DNA of 64,000 bases from Paenibacillus glycinis (GTDB lineage Bacteria > Bacillota > Bacilli > Paenibacillales > Paenibacillaceae): assembly GCF_009909185.1 (NCBI RefSeq), contig NZ_JAAAMV010000002.1, positions 186,001 through 250,000 of the forward strand. The letters run 5' to 3'. This document shows, piece after piece, positions 16,411 to 25,258 of the stretch; position 1 is the stretch's first letter; each line of letters begins with the position of its first letter. A program made the translations under genes and the position numbers. The notes beneath the pieces were generated by a model, which worked only from the letters and a program-made list of their open reading frames with translations, had not been told where the DNA came from and did not search any database.

Positions 16411-18189
16411 TTATTCGCCCGCTTCGACGGCGATAGGGCCGAACGACTCGAAATCGAACAATCCCCGGTCCGTCAGCTTGAGCGCCGGAATCACCGGCAG
16501 CGTCAGGAACGATAAGGTCAAGAACGGATTGAAGGACGGCTGCGCGCCGATGGCGGCCAACGCCCGGTTCACCTGCCGCAGCTCCTCGTACACCTCGCCG
16601 TACGGGCGATCGGACATCAAGCCGGCCACGGGCAGGGACAAGGACGCGATGACCGTCCCTTCCGACACGACCGCCAATCCGCCGCCCTGCCGGACGACCT
16701 GCTCGAGCGCGGCCAGCATGTCCGCATCCGATGCGCCGGCGATCACGATGTTATGCGAATCATGGGACACGCTGGAAGCGATCGCGCCGCGGCTTAGCTT
16801 GAAGCCCTTGACGATCCCGAGCCCGATATTCCCGGTCGCGCGGTGCCGCTCGACGACGGCAAGCTTCAGCTGATCCTTCTGCGCGGAGGGACGGAACATG
16901 CCGTCCTGAATATCCACGGATTCCTTCAAGCGACGCGTGACGATTTGATTGGGGATGATCTCGATCACATGGCACGAATCGGACGATATCGGAAGCGCGA
17001 AGTCCGACAGCGACGCTTGCTTCGCATTCAGCGACGTCAACGAACTGGCCTGCTTAAGCGACGGCGGCGGTTCCGGAAAAGCTCCCTCGCGAACGCTCCC
17101 CTGCTCCACGACGCATCGGCCTTCCTTGTAAACGGCGTGAATCTTGACGTCCCTCGGCTCGTCGAGCACGAGGAAATCGGCCAAGTAGCCCGGCGCGATG
17201 GCGCCCCTGTCGCGCAGGCCGAAGCAAGCCGCGGTATTGATCGTGACCATCTGGATCGCGGTAATCGGATCCAGCCCTTTGGCGATCGCGAGCCGCACGA
17301 CGTGATCCACGCTGCCTTCCTCGACCAGGTCGTCCAGCAGCTTGTCGTCGGTCACGAACAAGCATCTTCCCGCGTTGCGCGGCGTAATCGCGGGCAGCAG
17401 AGCATCGAGGTTTTTCGCGACCGTCCCTTCCCGGATCATCAGGTGCATGCCGAGGTCCAACCGGTCCTTGGCTTCCTCGCGGGTGACGCTTTCGTGATCC
17501 GTGCGGATGCCCGCGGCCATATAGACGTTCAAACCTTCGCGGTCGATTCCCGCCGCATGGCCGTCGATATGCTTCGAACTGGCCCCCCGGAGCTTGTTCA
17601 GCATGGACGCCTCCCGATTCGCGACCGCCGGAAAATTCATCACTTCAGCCAGCCCGAGCACCTTGGGGTGCGCGTAATAAGGGGCCAGGTCCTCGGCTTC
17701 CAGCCGTGCGCCGTTGCTCTCGAACGGCGTGACCGGCACGCAGGACGGCAGCAGGACGAACATGTCGAACGGAAGCCGGTCCGCCTGATTCAGCATATAG
17801 TCGATGCCGCGCGTCCCCGCTACGTTCGCGATCTCATGCGGGTCCGTGAAGGCAGAGGTGACGCCGTGCTTCAGCAGCAGCTTGGCGAACTCGCGCGGAG
17901 CCAGCATGGAGCTCTCGACATGCACATGCCCGTCCATGAAGCCGGGAACGATATATTTGCCGTCCGCGTCGAGCGTTTCCCTCCCTTCGTACGTGCCGAT
18001 GCCGGCGATGACCCCGTCCGCGATCGCGATATCGCCCTCCATCCATTCGGCCGTGAACACGTTCAGGATCCTGCCGCCCTTCACGACCAGATCGGCCGGC
18101 ATCTGCTTGCCGGCGACCGCGATTCGTTTGCTTAGCGCCGCATCTTCGACGCTTTTTCTTCGTGCCTTGTCTTCGATTCCGTTGTTCAT
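16411..18189 (-). CDS. ade: Adenine deaminase
   Basis: A 592-residue amidohydrolase of the Ade/AdeC family. Metal-binding and catalytic motifs are intact: PGFMDGHVHVESSM, FTDPHEIANVAG, LGLAEVMNFP, KHIDGHAAGI, FVTDDKLLDDLVEEGSVDH and the C-terminal SVSHDSHNIVIAGASD. The length matches Bacillus adenine deaminase. It converts adenine to hypoxanthine and ammonia in the cytoplasm. GAGGAGGG lies 6 bases before the ATG. Its leader holds an adenine-type purine riboswitch with a terminator, so expression should rise when adenine is abundant. It links to the purine theme of the xdh-type subunit and pucFG, although these are not adjacent. Confidence 0.95.
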   Translation of the reverse strand: MNNGIEDKARRKSVEDAALSKRIAVAGKQMPADLVVKGGRILNVFTAEWMEGDIAIADGVIAGIGTYEGRETLDADGKYIVPGFMDGHVHVESSMLAPREFAKLLLKHGVTSAFTDPHEIANVAGTRGIDYMLNQADRLPFDMFVLLPSCVPVTPFESNGARLEAEDLAPYYAHPKVLGLAEVMNFPAVANREASMLNKLRGASSKHIDGHAAGIDREGLNVYMAAGIRTDHESVTREEAKDRLDLGMHLMIREGTVAKNLDALLPAITPRNAGRCLFVTDDKLLDDLVEEGSVDHVVRLAIAKGLDPITAIQMVTINTAACFGLRDRGAIAPGYLADFLVLDEPRDVKIHAVYKEGRCVVEQGSVREGAFPEPPPSLKQASSLTSLNAKQASLSDFALPISSDSCHVIEIIPNQIVTRRLKESVDIQDGMFRPSAQKDQLKLAVVERHRATGNIGLGIVKGFKLSRGAIASSVSHDSHNIVIAGASDADMLAALEQVVRQGGGLAVVSEGTVIASLSLPVAGLMSDRPYGEVYEELRQVNRALAAIGAQPSFNPFLTLSFLTLPVIPALKLTDRGLFDFESFGPIAVEAGE

Positions 18190-18237
18190 TTTTGCTCACC
18201 CTCCTCTTCGTATTCGCAGCTGCCGTTCATGATAGAC

Positions 18238-18345
18238 GCAAAAAAACCCGACTACAAAAAAGCATGACTGCGCTTTTCGTAATCAGGATTTTACGGTTCC
18301 TGGTAGAGACCCTCAAACCATATCATTGAGGTTATACTCGCCTAT
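18238..18345 (-). promoter_or_regulatory. Adenine (purine) riboswitch with terminator platform
   Basis: Read on the minus strand, the aptamer carries TATAACCTCAATGATATGG, then TCTACCAGGAACCGTAAA and TCCTGATTACG, the conserved core of purine riboswitches. The ligand-pairing base in GATTAC is T (U in RNA), which specifies adenine; guanine aptamers have C. The 3' half, from CCTGATTACGAAAA to TTTTTTGTAGTCGGG plus T7, forms an alternative terminator overlapping the P1 stem. This is the pbuE-type ON switch. It lies 50-150 bases upstream of adenine deaminase. Confidence 0.93.
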
Positions 18346-18361
18346 TCGGTTGACTGCCTCC

Positions 18362-18390
18362 ATCATAATACGATCCAAGACGCCCGTCAA
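18362..18390 (-). promoter_or_regulatory. Sigma-A-like promoter of the riboswitch-ade transcript
   Basis: TTGACG (18390-18385) and TATGAT (18367-18362) on the minus strand are spaced by 17 bases. The transcript would start about 10 bases before the riboswitch aptamer. Confidence 0.75.
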
Positions 18391-18462
18391 TGCGGCTCGT
18401 CCGCAACCTTTTCGGCGCCGGCGCCGTCTATGGGAATGCAGTTAACTTGAGGAGGCCTACCG

Positions 18463-19584
18463 ATGAAACCTACGATAAAATCCCTACTGATGCTCTCTGC
18501 GGTGCTGGCGGGCTCGCTGTCCGCCGTGCAAGCGAACGCGGCGGCCGGCGCCCCGAACGCCGGCGGCAGCGTCGTCTTCCAACAAGGCAATCCGCTGATC
18601 ACGGTCGGCGGCGAACAAGTGAAGGTGCAGCTGGCGCCGTACTCGCAGAACGGCACGTTCATGGTGCCCGTGCGCGAGCTTGCCGAAGGCTTGAACGCTT
18701 CGGCAGCCTGGAAGGACGGCGGCTTGACGCTGACCCAAGGCAACCGCGTGATCCTGGTTAAAGGAAGCCGCCTGCAGACAAACGGCAAGTCCGTCGCGCT
18801 TCCCGCCGCGATCCAAAATAAAAACGGCAAAGTCTACGTTCCGCTCAGAGCGGTCGGCGGCGCCCTCGGCGGCGTCGTGGATTTTCGGGACAATTCGGCC
18901 GTCGTCACCGCATCCGCCCCTGTCGCGGACAAGCCGGTCGCGATCCGGTTCGATTTCGCCAAGGACGCGCAAGGCTGGACGGGCGGGTTCGCCGACCTGC
19001 CCGTGGAGCATGCCGGCGCGGATTACCAGCTGGATTACAAATGGTCGCCGCTGCCCGTCATCGACCATAAGCAGCTGAACGGCCTCATGGTCAAAGGCAT
19101 GAACCGCAGCGACGACCTCTTCATGTTCGTCGCGCGCAAGCTCGATGCCAAGGACGGCCTGAAGCCGGGCACGACGTACGACGTCAAGCTGGATTTCCGA
19201 TTGGCGACGAACGAAGCGTCCGATTCGATCGGCGTGGGCGGTTCCCCCGGCCAATCCGTATACGTCAAGGCGGGCGTGACGAACACCGAGCCCAAATCCG
19301 TCGAGGTGCTCGACTCCGGCATGGATTCGTCCTACCATATGAACCTCGATAAAGGAAACCAGGCTACGGACGGCAAGGACATGAAGCTGGTCGGCGACGC
19401 CAGCAAACCGGACGGGTCCAAGGAAGGCTACCAGCTCAAGCCGATGCAGCTGAGCGCCGTCGTGACGACGGGCGCGAACGGAGAAGCCTATCTCGTTATC
19501 GGGACGGATTCCGGCTACGAGGGCCTCAGCACGTTCTACTTCACCGACATACACGCCGTATTCACGCCGCAAGCGAAGTCATGA
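18463..19584 (+). CDS. Secreted stalk-domain (copper amine oxidase N-terminal-like) protein
   Basis: A 373-residue secreted protein with signal peptide MKPTIKSLLMLSAVLAGSLS and predicted cleavage after VQANA. Residues about 40-150 form a stalk domain of the copper amine oxidase N-terminal-like type: PLITVGGEQVKVQLAPY, TFMVPVRELAEGLNASAAW, KVYVPLRAVGGALGG. The rest (about 155-370) looks like a beta-sandwich (FDFAKDAQGWTGGFADLPV, TYDVKLDFRLATN), similar to carbohydrate-binding-type domains. It is probably at the cell surface or extracellular; no catalytic site is visible. GAGGAGG lies 7 bases before the ATG. A strong hairpin follows the gene. Confidence 0.85.
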   Translation: MKPTIKSLLMLSAVLAGSLSAVQANAAAGAPNAGGSVVFQQGNPLITVGGEQVKVQLAPYSQNGTFMVPVRELAEGLNASAAWKDGGLTLTQGNRVILVKGSRLQTNGKSVALPAAIQNKNGKVYVPLRAVGGALGGVVDFRDNSAVVTASAPVADKPVAIRFDFAKDAQGWTGGFADLPVEHAGADYQLDYKWSPLPVIDHKQLNGLMVKGMNRSDDLFMFVARKLDAKDGLKPGTTYDVKLDFRLATNEASDSIGVGGSPGQSVYVKAGVTNTEPKSVEVLDSGMDSSYHMNLDKGNQATDGKDMKLVGDASKPDGSKEGYQLKPMQLSAVVTTGANGEAYLVIGTDSGYEGLSTFYFTDIHAVFTPQAKS

Positions 19585-19606
19585 ACCTCGGCAGGCGACT
19601 GGATTG

Positions 19607-19646
19607 TTAATCCCGTTAATAAATAAGGTAATTAATCACGTTAATA
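19607..19646. repeat. Two 15-bp direct repeats (TTAATCMCGTTAATA)
   Basis: TTAATCCCGTTAATA (19607-19621) and TTAATCACGTTAATA (19632-19646) differ at one base and start 25 bases apart. They stand out in a GC-rich background, just after the stalk-protein gene. They could bind a regulator, but no promoter is obvious next to them. Confidence 0.55.
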
Positions 19647-19653
19647 TCCAGGC

Positions 19654-19681
19654 GGCCGGCCATCGACTTCGATGGCCGGCC
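19654..19681 (+). terminator. Strong hairpin after the stalk-protein gene
   Basis: GGCCGGCCATCGA (19654-19666) pairs perfectly with TCGATGGCCGGCC (19669-19681). The T run after it is weak (TTCGGCGTTT), so it may be a terminator or an RNA-stabilising hairpin. Confidence 0.6.
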
Positions 19682-19752
19682 TTCGGCGTTTACTCGGACC
19701 CGCTCGCGGCCGGCGGCGTTCCGGCAGGGAAATCCCCGGCCGAATATGCTAT

Positions 19753-19765
19753 GATTAGACTAATC
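19753..19765. promoter_or_regulatory. Palindrome in the ArsR-gene promoter region
   Basis: GATTAGACTAATC is a perfect odd palindrome overlapping a TATGAT -10-like box (19750-19755), about 55 bases before the ArsR-family start. It is a likely autoregulatory operator. Confidence 0.45.
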
Positions 19766-19820
19766 TCGTGCCGTCGGCATGACGAACGAAACCCAAACCC
19801 GAGGAAAGGAGATCGCCGGC

Positions 19821-20114
19821 ATGACTGCCTTAACGGAACAGCAATTTTCGAGAATATCCCGCGCCTTGGCCGAACCGAGGCGATTTCAGATGCTCAGGGA
19901 AATCGGAGCGACCCCGGATCCGCTTCCTTGCGGCGTGCTGCTCGATACCCATAACGTGAGCGCCGCGACCGTATCCCATCACTTGAAGGAGCTGGAGACG
20001 GCCGGCTTGATCGTAAGCCTTCGCGAAGGCAAATTCATGAGTCTCGTCCTGCAGCGCGACGTCCTGCAAGCGTACGTCGACCAGCTCTCGGAAATTTTCT
20101 CGCGCGACCAATAA
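19821..20114 (+). CDS. ArsR-family helix-turn-helix regulator
   Basis: A protein of about 97 residues: [20 protein letters not shown], then [20 protein letters not shown] and the wing [21 protein letters not shown]. This is a compact ArsR winged helix with no extra domain. The usual alpha3 metal motif (ELCVCDL) is not present; one cysteine (CGVLLDT) lies nearby, so metal sensing is doubtful. AAGGAG lies 10 bases before ATG 19821, and an in-frame ATG at 19779 is less well placed. It is monocistronic, with a palindrome in its promoter and a terminator after it. Confidence 0.85.
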   Translation: MTALTEQQFSRISRALAEPRRFQMLREIGATPDPLPCGVLLDTHNVSAATVSHHLKELETAGLIVSLREGKFMSLVLQRDVLQAYVDQLSEIFSRDQ

Positions 20115-20169
20115 TCGCCTTCGCGCCCGGCTGCGGCAATGCTTGACCATTCGATTTCCCCCGCATGTC

Positions 20170-20198
20170 GAGGAGCCTCCGGGCTCCTCTTTTCCTTT
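20170..20198 (+). terminator. Intrinsic terminator after the ArsR gene
   Basis: GAGGAGCC and GGCTCCTC pair around a TCCG loop (20170-20189), followed by TTTTCCTTT. Confidence 0.85.
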
Positions 20199-20294
20199 GC
20201 CCGCCTCCGCTCCGCCCTTAGGCCGTCATCCGGATGCATGCGACCGGAGGTATCGGAGAAATTCGGCGGCGTCAAGAAGAAACGAATCGCAGGT

Positions 20295-21398
20295 TCAGCC
20301 TGCCCGCCGACGTCTCCCGTCGACGAGCGTGGCGATCCACAGCAGCAGCGGAATGCCGATGCCGCACACCGGGAAGGCGTAATAGCTCCACCAATTAAAA
20401 AACGGGCCGTACATGGTCGCTCCCGGACTGAGCTGCGCCGCGACGAAGATCACGGGAGCGATGATCCAGATCAAGGCGTACCAATCGTTGAGCTTGAGCC
20501 ATTGCGACAGCTCGTAGCTGACGACGAACAGGTGCGCGGACAAGATCGTCGTGATGCCGAAGATCCAAAGCGAGAACATGAAAATATCGATTTGCTGAAT
20601 GAATTCCATGATGTCGACGGTACGCATGAACGAGAAGAACGGATCCTGCAGCCTTACCGCGAGCGCCGGCCCGAACACCGATAAGGAGAGCACGGTAAGC
20701 GCGACGAACGTCAAGGTCGTCCCGCCGAGCGCGATGGAGGACAACAACGGCGCTTTGCGGGGATTCGCCATGAAGGCGATTAGCACGAGCAGCAGCAGGG
20801 ATTCGCCGCCAAGCAGCGTCGTCAACGGCACAGCCCCCTTCGCGATCTGCAGCCAGCCGTTATCGTAATAGACGGGGAGGATCCGCTCCCATCGCAGATT
20901 GCGGCCGTTCAGGGAGAAGCTTACGACGGTCGTGATGAAGAACACCGGTCCGACGACTTCGTTATACCGTCCGATCCCGCCGATCCCGCCATGCGCGGAG
21001 TAGACCATCAGCATCGACAGGATCAGCATGACCACCCACACGGGCGCTTTGTCGAGCAGCACGCTCTGTATGAAATCTCCGCTATAGCGCAGGATCATCA
21101 CGGATATCGAGATCCAGGCCGCAAAATACGGCAGGACGACGATCCGGCCGAACCACGGCCCCAAGACGGCCCGGCTGAAGCCGAACAGGGTTTTCCCCGG
21201 ATGCATCAGGCTCAATCGAACGAGAAGCAGCGTCAGGACGATGGCCGACAAGCCGGCGATCAGGATCGAGATCCACGCGTCCTGCTTCGCCTCGACGATC
21301 GCGGTTTTGATGAACGGAATGAAGTTGCAGCCGTCGATGATCAGCAGCGTCCAGATGAACTGCGATCCCGTGATCTTCATGAGTCCTTTGATTCGCAC
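20295..21398 (-). CDS. GerB-family spore germination permease (operon 2)
   Basis: A 367-residue membrane protein with about ten helices, beginning (after GTG) MRIKGLMKITGSQFIWTLLI, a GerAB-type opening. Conserved family stretches include LRYSGDFIQSVLLDKAP and MEFIQQIDIFMFSLWIFG. It is the putative ligand-binding B subunit of the second germinant receptor. GAGGAGG lies 7 bases before the GTG start. It is the last gene of an A-C-B operon, 33 bases after gerC. It is clearly a paralogue of the operon 1 permease but quite diverged, suggesting a different germinant. Confidence 0.9.
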   Translation of the reverse strand: MRIKGLMKITGSQFIWTLLIIDGCNFIPFIKTAIVEAKQDAWISILIAGLSAIVLTLLLVRLSLMHPGKTLFGFSRAVLGPWFGRIVVLPYFAAWISISVMILRYSGDFIQSVLLDKAPVWVVMLILSMLMVYSAHGGIGGIGRYNEVVGPVFFITTVVSFSLNGRNLRWERILPVYYDNGWLQIAKGAVPLTTLLGGESLLLLVLIAFMANPRKAPLLSSIALGGTTLTFVALTVLSLSVFGPALAVRLQDPFFSFMRTVDIMEFIQQIDIFMFSLWIFGITTILSAHLFVVSYELSQWLKLNDWYALIWIIAPVIFVAAQLSPGATMYGPFFNWWSYYAFPVCGIGIPLLLWIATLVDGRRRRAG

Positions 21399-21431
21399 GT
21401 TCGCTCCTCCTCTCCCGTCCGGGCTCTCGAA

Positions 21432-22598
21432 TCAATTCACGTCGATCGGAGACGTGACGAGTCCCGAATTCCGCTCGCAGGTCAACTCGACTTGCACGGC
21501 GACCCGAAGCTCGGGGAAACGGTCGTTCCATTTCCCGCTCACCTTCTTCCATTGCAAGGGATGCTGGCGGTGATAGGCTTCGCCGAATCCGAAGATATCG
21601 GCGCGGTACTCCCGCTGGACCTTGGCGATCAAAGTTTCGATCTCCCTCTTCGTCTTGCGGTTGATGGCTTGTTCGATGGTGCGCCGGTCCGGAGCCCGAG
21701 TCGGATTCAGCGTCGAATTGTTCTCCACGATCGCGCCGATGCCGGACAAATGAAGGTCGACCATGATGCGATCCTGCGCCTTCCGCGTACGGATGCTTTT
21801 GCGCAGCGAATTGAACGTCACGCTGATGTTGTCGCCATTGCCGCCCCCTATCGGCAGCGAGCATTCATATCCGGCTTGCTTGCCCGTGATCCAATTCGCG
21901 TAGGCGGTCTCGTTGGCGTCAAGGAAGCCCACCGTCTTCAAGCCCATCGCTTTGTTGAACACGGCGGAACCATAATAATACGGCTTGGACGCGGCCGTCA
22001 GGCCGATGGCCGGCACGTATGGATCCAGGCCTTCCGTTAGCGTATCCGACATGAAATCATGGAAGTAGACATGACGCAGCCGGAGAATATCCTGCTGCCT
22101 TCTGAGCCCCATCGACATGAACGGTTCGAAGATCGCCTTTTGCGCCAGCACGTCCTTGGCTTCGGCATCCTTCACGACGAGCAGCTTGGAGCGCAGTTCC
22201 GATCGCGGATTCCGGACGAACTCGTCGAGAAGATGCGCGATCCCGTGCTCCGCCAGAGGCTGCCCGATCAGGATAACCTCGCGGTGACCGGGAAACAATT
22301 CGCGCGACAGCTCTTTCTGCGCATGCTGGATCGCGTCGTAGATGTTGATCCCTTTCGCGCTCGTCAGTTCGTAAGTCTCGTGAGCGGCTCCCCCGCCTCC
22401 CCAGGTGCCGTCTCCCCCTCCGATGCCGGAAGGCAGCGCGATTTGGAAGCTCACCTCGAGCTTGCCGTCCTTCGTCATATCCAGTCCGTCTCCCATGTTG
22501 AAGGCGAGGTGGTCGGGCTCTCTTCGGTTTCCGCAGCCGGCGATCAGCGATACGCCCACGAGCGCGAGCAGCAGCAGGCCGAGTCTGTGCGCGCTCAT
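21432..22598 (-). CDS. GerC-family germinant receptor lipoprotein (operon 2)
   Basis: A 388-residue lipoprotein with signal sequence MSAHRLGLLLLALVGVS and lipobox LIAGC, followed by GNRREPDHLAFNMGDGLDMT. GerC-family features include ELSRELFPGHREVILIGQPLA (about 120-140), LDEFVRNPRSELRSKLLVVKD, and the C-terminal REIETLIAKVQREYRADIFG then FGEAYHRQHPLQWKKV. A short Gly-rich insertion (PSGIGGGDGTWGGGGAAHE) interrupts the N-terminal domain. The start ATGA overlaps the stop of gerA, so the genes are translationally coupled. Confidence 0.92.
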   Translation of the reverse strand: MSAHRLGLLLLALVGVSLIAGCGNRREPDHLAFNMGDGLDMTKDGKLEVSFQIALPSGIGGGDGTWGGGGAAHETYELTSAKGINIYDAIQHAQKELSRELFPGHREVILIGQPLAEHGIAHLLDEFVRNPRSELRSKLLVVKDAEAKDVLAQKAIFEPFMSMGLRRQQDILRLRHVYFHDFMSDTLTEGLDPYVPAIGLTAASKPYYYGSAVFNKAMGLKTVGFLDANETAYANWITGKQAGYECSLPIGGGNGDNISVTFNSLRKSIRTRKAQDRIMVDLHLSGIGAIVENNSTLNPTRAPDRRTIEQAINRKTKREIETLIAKVQREYRADIFGFGEAYHRQHPLQWKKVSGKWNDRFPELRVAVQVELTCERNSGLVTSPIDVN

Positions 22599-24130
22599 GC
22601 TTCTCCGCCTCTATTCTCCGGCTCCGGTTCGCTGCGTTTCGTCAAGCGCTGGGGCCAGCGAATCCACCAATCCTTCAACCATTGGCCGGCTGCCGGCGCG
22701 AGGGGGGACAAGTACGGCATGCCGAACGGACGCAGCTGCACGAGATGAATGAGGATGGCCACGACGCCCGTCGTCAGCCCGAACAAGCCGAACATGCCGG
22801 AGAGCACGAGCAGCGGGAAACGGAGCATCCGCAGCGGAATGCCGAACCGGTAGCGCGGGATGATGAACGAGGCGATGCCGGCCGCGGACACGACGATGAC
22901 GATGGGCGACGATACGATGCCCGCGCTGACGGCCGCCTCTCCGATGACCAGCGCGCCGACGACGCTCACGAGCGGGCCGATCGGCTTGGGCAAGCGCAGC
23001 CCGGCTTCGCGCAGCCCTTCGAACATGATCTCCATCATCAGCACTTCGATCACGGTCGGGAAAGGCGCCCTCTCGCGGAGCGCCGCGATCGTGATCATCA
23101 GCTTGCCGGGAATCAATTCCTGATGGAAATTGGTCAGCGCGATGTAGAAGGACGGCAGGAGCACCGAGAACGCCGCGAAGAAGTACCGGATGCTCCGGTT
23201 CAAGGCGACGTACAGAAACCGCTCGTAATAATCGTCCGGCGCCTGCAGTCCGCTCCAGAACGTCATCGGCACGACCAGCGCGAACGGCGTGCCGTCCGCG
23301 ATGATGGCGACCTTCCCTTCCATCAGCCCGGCCGCGACGACATCCGGACGCTCGCTGCTCATCATTTGCGGGAACGGGGAGTAGTGCGTATCTTCGATGG
23401 CTTCCTCGATATAGCCGGAGTCCAATACTCCTTCCACCTGGATGCGCGCGACGCGTGCGCGGACCTCCTCGAGCAGGTCGGGGTCCACGATCCCGTCGAG
23501 ATAGGCGATCACGACGTCGGTTCGGGTGAGGCTGCCTACCGTCATCTCTTCGATCTTCAGTCGGGTCGTCGCGAATTTGGCGCGCAGCAGAACGGTATTC
23601 GTGCGAAGATTCTCGGTAAAGCTCTCCTTCGGTCCGCGCAGCGCGGGCTCGGAGGTCGACTCCTCGATGCCGCGGGTCGCGACCTGCTTCACGCCGGCCA
23701 AGCAGGCGGTTGCTTCGCCGTCGGCGAGAATGGCGAGGTTTCCTTTCAGAATGCCGGTCACGAGCTCGCCGAGATTCGACGACTTCCTCATCTGCAGCAC
23801 GGAGAACAGCTGCTGTTCGCACATCTGGGCGATGTTGTCGATGGCGCCGAGCCCCTGAGGCAGCCCCTTGTAGATCAAGGGCGACAGCACGTTGACCGTG
23901 ATGAGCTCGACGTCGATCATGCCATCGATATAGATAAGCAAGAGCTTGGTATGATTTTCGATCGCCAGCTCCCGGAACACGAGATCCGAGCAGTCTCGGA
24001 ACGCGTGCTCGAAGGCTCGCCGGTTGGCAGCCAAATCATTTGCCAGGGGAGCGTCTTCGCGCTCTGCTTCCGCCTGTCGGAGCGCCGCCGGCTTATGCAG
24101 TTTTTTATGGGCGAGCTTCGTCCAGTCCAT
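22595..24130 (-). CDS. GerA-family spore germination protein (operon 2)
   Basis: A 511-residue GerAA-type protein with a soluble N-terminal half and a membrane half with about five helices. Signatures are STSEPALRGPKESFTENLRT, NTVLLRAKFATTRLKIEEMT, TDVVIAYLDGIVDPDLLEEV, HYSPFPQMMSSERPDVVAA, and GEAAVSAGIVSSPIVIVVSA. It is the A subunit of the second receptor. AAGGTGG lies 8 bases before the ATG. A strong terminator (24319-24350) isolates the operon from the upstream epimerase gene. No clear sigma-G promoter could be placed in the 180 bases before the gene. Confidence 0.93.
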   Translation of the reverse strand: MDWTKLAHKKLHKPAALRQAEAEREDAPLANDLAANRRAFEHAFRDCSDLVFRELAIENHTKLLLIYIDGMIDVELITVNVLSPLIYKGLPQGLGAIDNIAQMCEQQLFSVLQMRKSSNLGELVTGILKGNLAILADGEATACLAGVKQVATRGIEESTSEPALRGPKESFTENLRTNTVLLRAKFATTRLKIEEMTVGSLTRTDVVIAYLDGIVDPDLLEEVRARVARIQVEGVLDSGYIEEAIEDTHYSPFPQMMSSERPDVVAAGLMEGKVAIIADGTPFALVVPMTFWSGLQAPDDYYERFLYVALNRSIRYFFAAFSVLLPSFYIALTNFHQELIPGKLMITIAALRERAPFPTVIEVLMMEIMFEGLREAGLRLPKPIGPLVSVVGALVIGEAAVSAGIVSSPIVIVVSAAGIASFIIPRYRFGIPLRMLRFPLLVLSGMFGLFGLTTGVVAILIHLVQLRPFGMPYLSPLAPAAGQWLKDWWIRWPQRLTKRSEPEPENRGGEA

Positions 24131-24318
24131 GCGCGGGCCACCTTCGACTTGAAACGGTCATTGACGTACGGCAAATCGGTGAACAGTGAACCGTGAATGA
24201 GAACACGGCAAAATCAGGATAGGAAAAATCAGGAACGGTAGGAATAACAGCAGTAATATCCCCCAAAAGCGGTCAATTATGTATGCCCGCGCATCGCGGC
24301 CTATCCCGCGCCGCGGCA

Positions 24319-24350
24319 AAAAGGCGAGCATCGCGCGATGCTCGCCTTTT
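24319..24350. terminator. Intrinsic terminator upstream of germination operon 2
   Basis: A perfect 32-base inverted repeat, AAAAGGCGAGCATCGC and its complement, ends in TTTT. It terminates the epimerase transcript before the ger operon begins. Confidence 0.9.
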
Positions 24351-24367
24351 CTTCATGCGCGTCCGGT

Positions 24368-25213
24368 CTATCGGCCAGTCGTGCGGAAGCCCGTCGGCCG
24401 CGCCGGCGCGAAACCGTAATCCGCCTTGAACCGGTCCATCGCATAGAGCGGCTTATAGGCGTTGCCCGGCTCGTCGTAATAGTCGAAGCCGTCCGTTCTT
24501 CCGAGCAGGGCTTCCAGCGCTTCGCGGGCCGGAATGTCGCTGCTGATGTCGGGGCCGACCAAATTATAGTTCCTCGCGCCGGCGCGGGCCGGGGCTTCGA
24601 CGACCCTGACGATGCCTTCGACGACATCGCCCGCATGCACGTGCGCAAGGACGACGAACGGAACGGACATCGGCGCGGTCAAGTCGACGGGGCTTGGCGC
24701 CCAGTCGTCGGAAGCGACCGCGCCGAAGCGCAGGTTGACGAACTCCGCCTCCGGTTCCTTGCGCTGGAAATAGCGGGTCAGTTCTTCGACCATCGCTTTG
24801 CTCAGCCCGTAGGCGTCCGTCGCCAGGCAGGGATGGTCGTCCGAAATCGGAAGCGAGCGCGGAACGAAGGCGTCGTCCAGACTGCCGACGGCCGCGATGG
24901 AGCTTGCCGTCACGAACCTCCGGCAGCCGCGATCGAGCAAATACCGGTACAGCCTTCGCGTTCCCAGCACGTTGACGTCGAGCCCTTCCTCCTCGCTGCA
25001 GCCTCCGGTAACCGCGCCTAGATGAATGCAGAGCTCGATCGCACGGTCGTCCAAGCCGCGCAGGTCCTCGGGCCGGTCAAAGGCGCCCTGCACGAACGCC
25101 GCATTCGCCTCGAACGCCGTTCGCGACAAGCAGATGACCGTATGGTCGCCCGACAGGCGCGAGACTAGTTTCTTGCCGATGAATCCGCTTGCTCCGGTAA
25201 TCAAGATATGCAC
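24368..25213 (-). CDS. NAD(P)-dependent epimerase/dehydratase-family protein
   Basis: A 281-residue extended SDR protein. The nucleotide-binding motif is GASGFIGKKLV near the N-terminus (TGxxGxxG form). The catalytic set is S (TASSIAAVGS) with Y-x3-K (DAYGLSKAMVEEL). The strand LCIHLGAVTGG lies where UDP-sugar epimerases have their conserved His/Ala motif. The C-terminal part (HVHAGDVVEGIVRVVE) fits sugar-nucleotide epimerase or dehydratase relatives. The substrate is unknown. No obvious operon partner is present; the gene upstream (the reductase) ends 45 bases away on the same strand, so co-transcription is possible. Confidence 0.85.
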   Translation of the reverse strand: MHILITGASGFIGKKLVSRLSGDHTVICLSRTAFEANAAFVQGAFDRPEDLRGLDDRAIELCIHLGAVTGGCSEEEGLDVNVLGTRRLYRYLLDRGCRRFVTASSIAAVGSLDDAFVPRSLPISDDHPCLATDAYGLSKAMVEELTRYFQRKEPEAEFVNLRFGAVASDDWAPSPVDLTAPMSVPFVVLAHVHAGDVVEGIVRVVEAPARAGARNYNLVGPDISSDIPAREALEALLGRTDGFDYYDEPGNAYKPLYAMDRFKADYGFAPARPTGFRTTGR

Positions 25214-25258
25214 GCAATTCTCCCCTATCTTCGCTCAGCTTCGGCATCCGCCGCTTGA

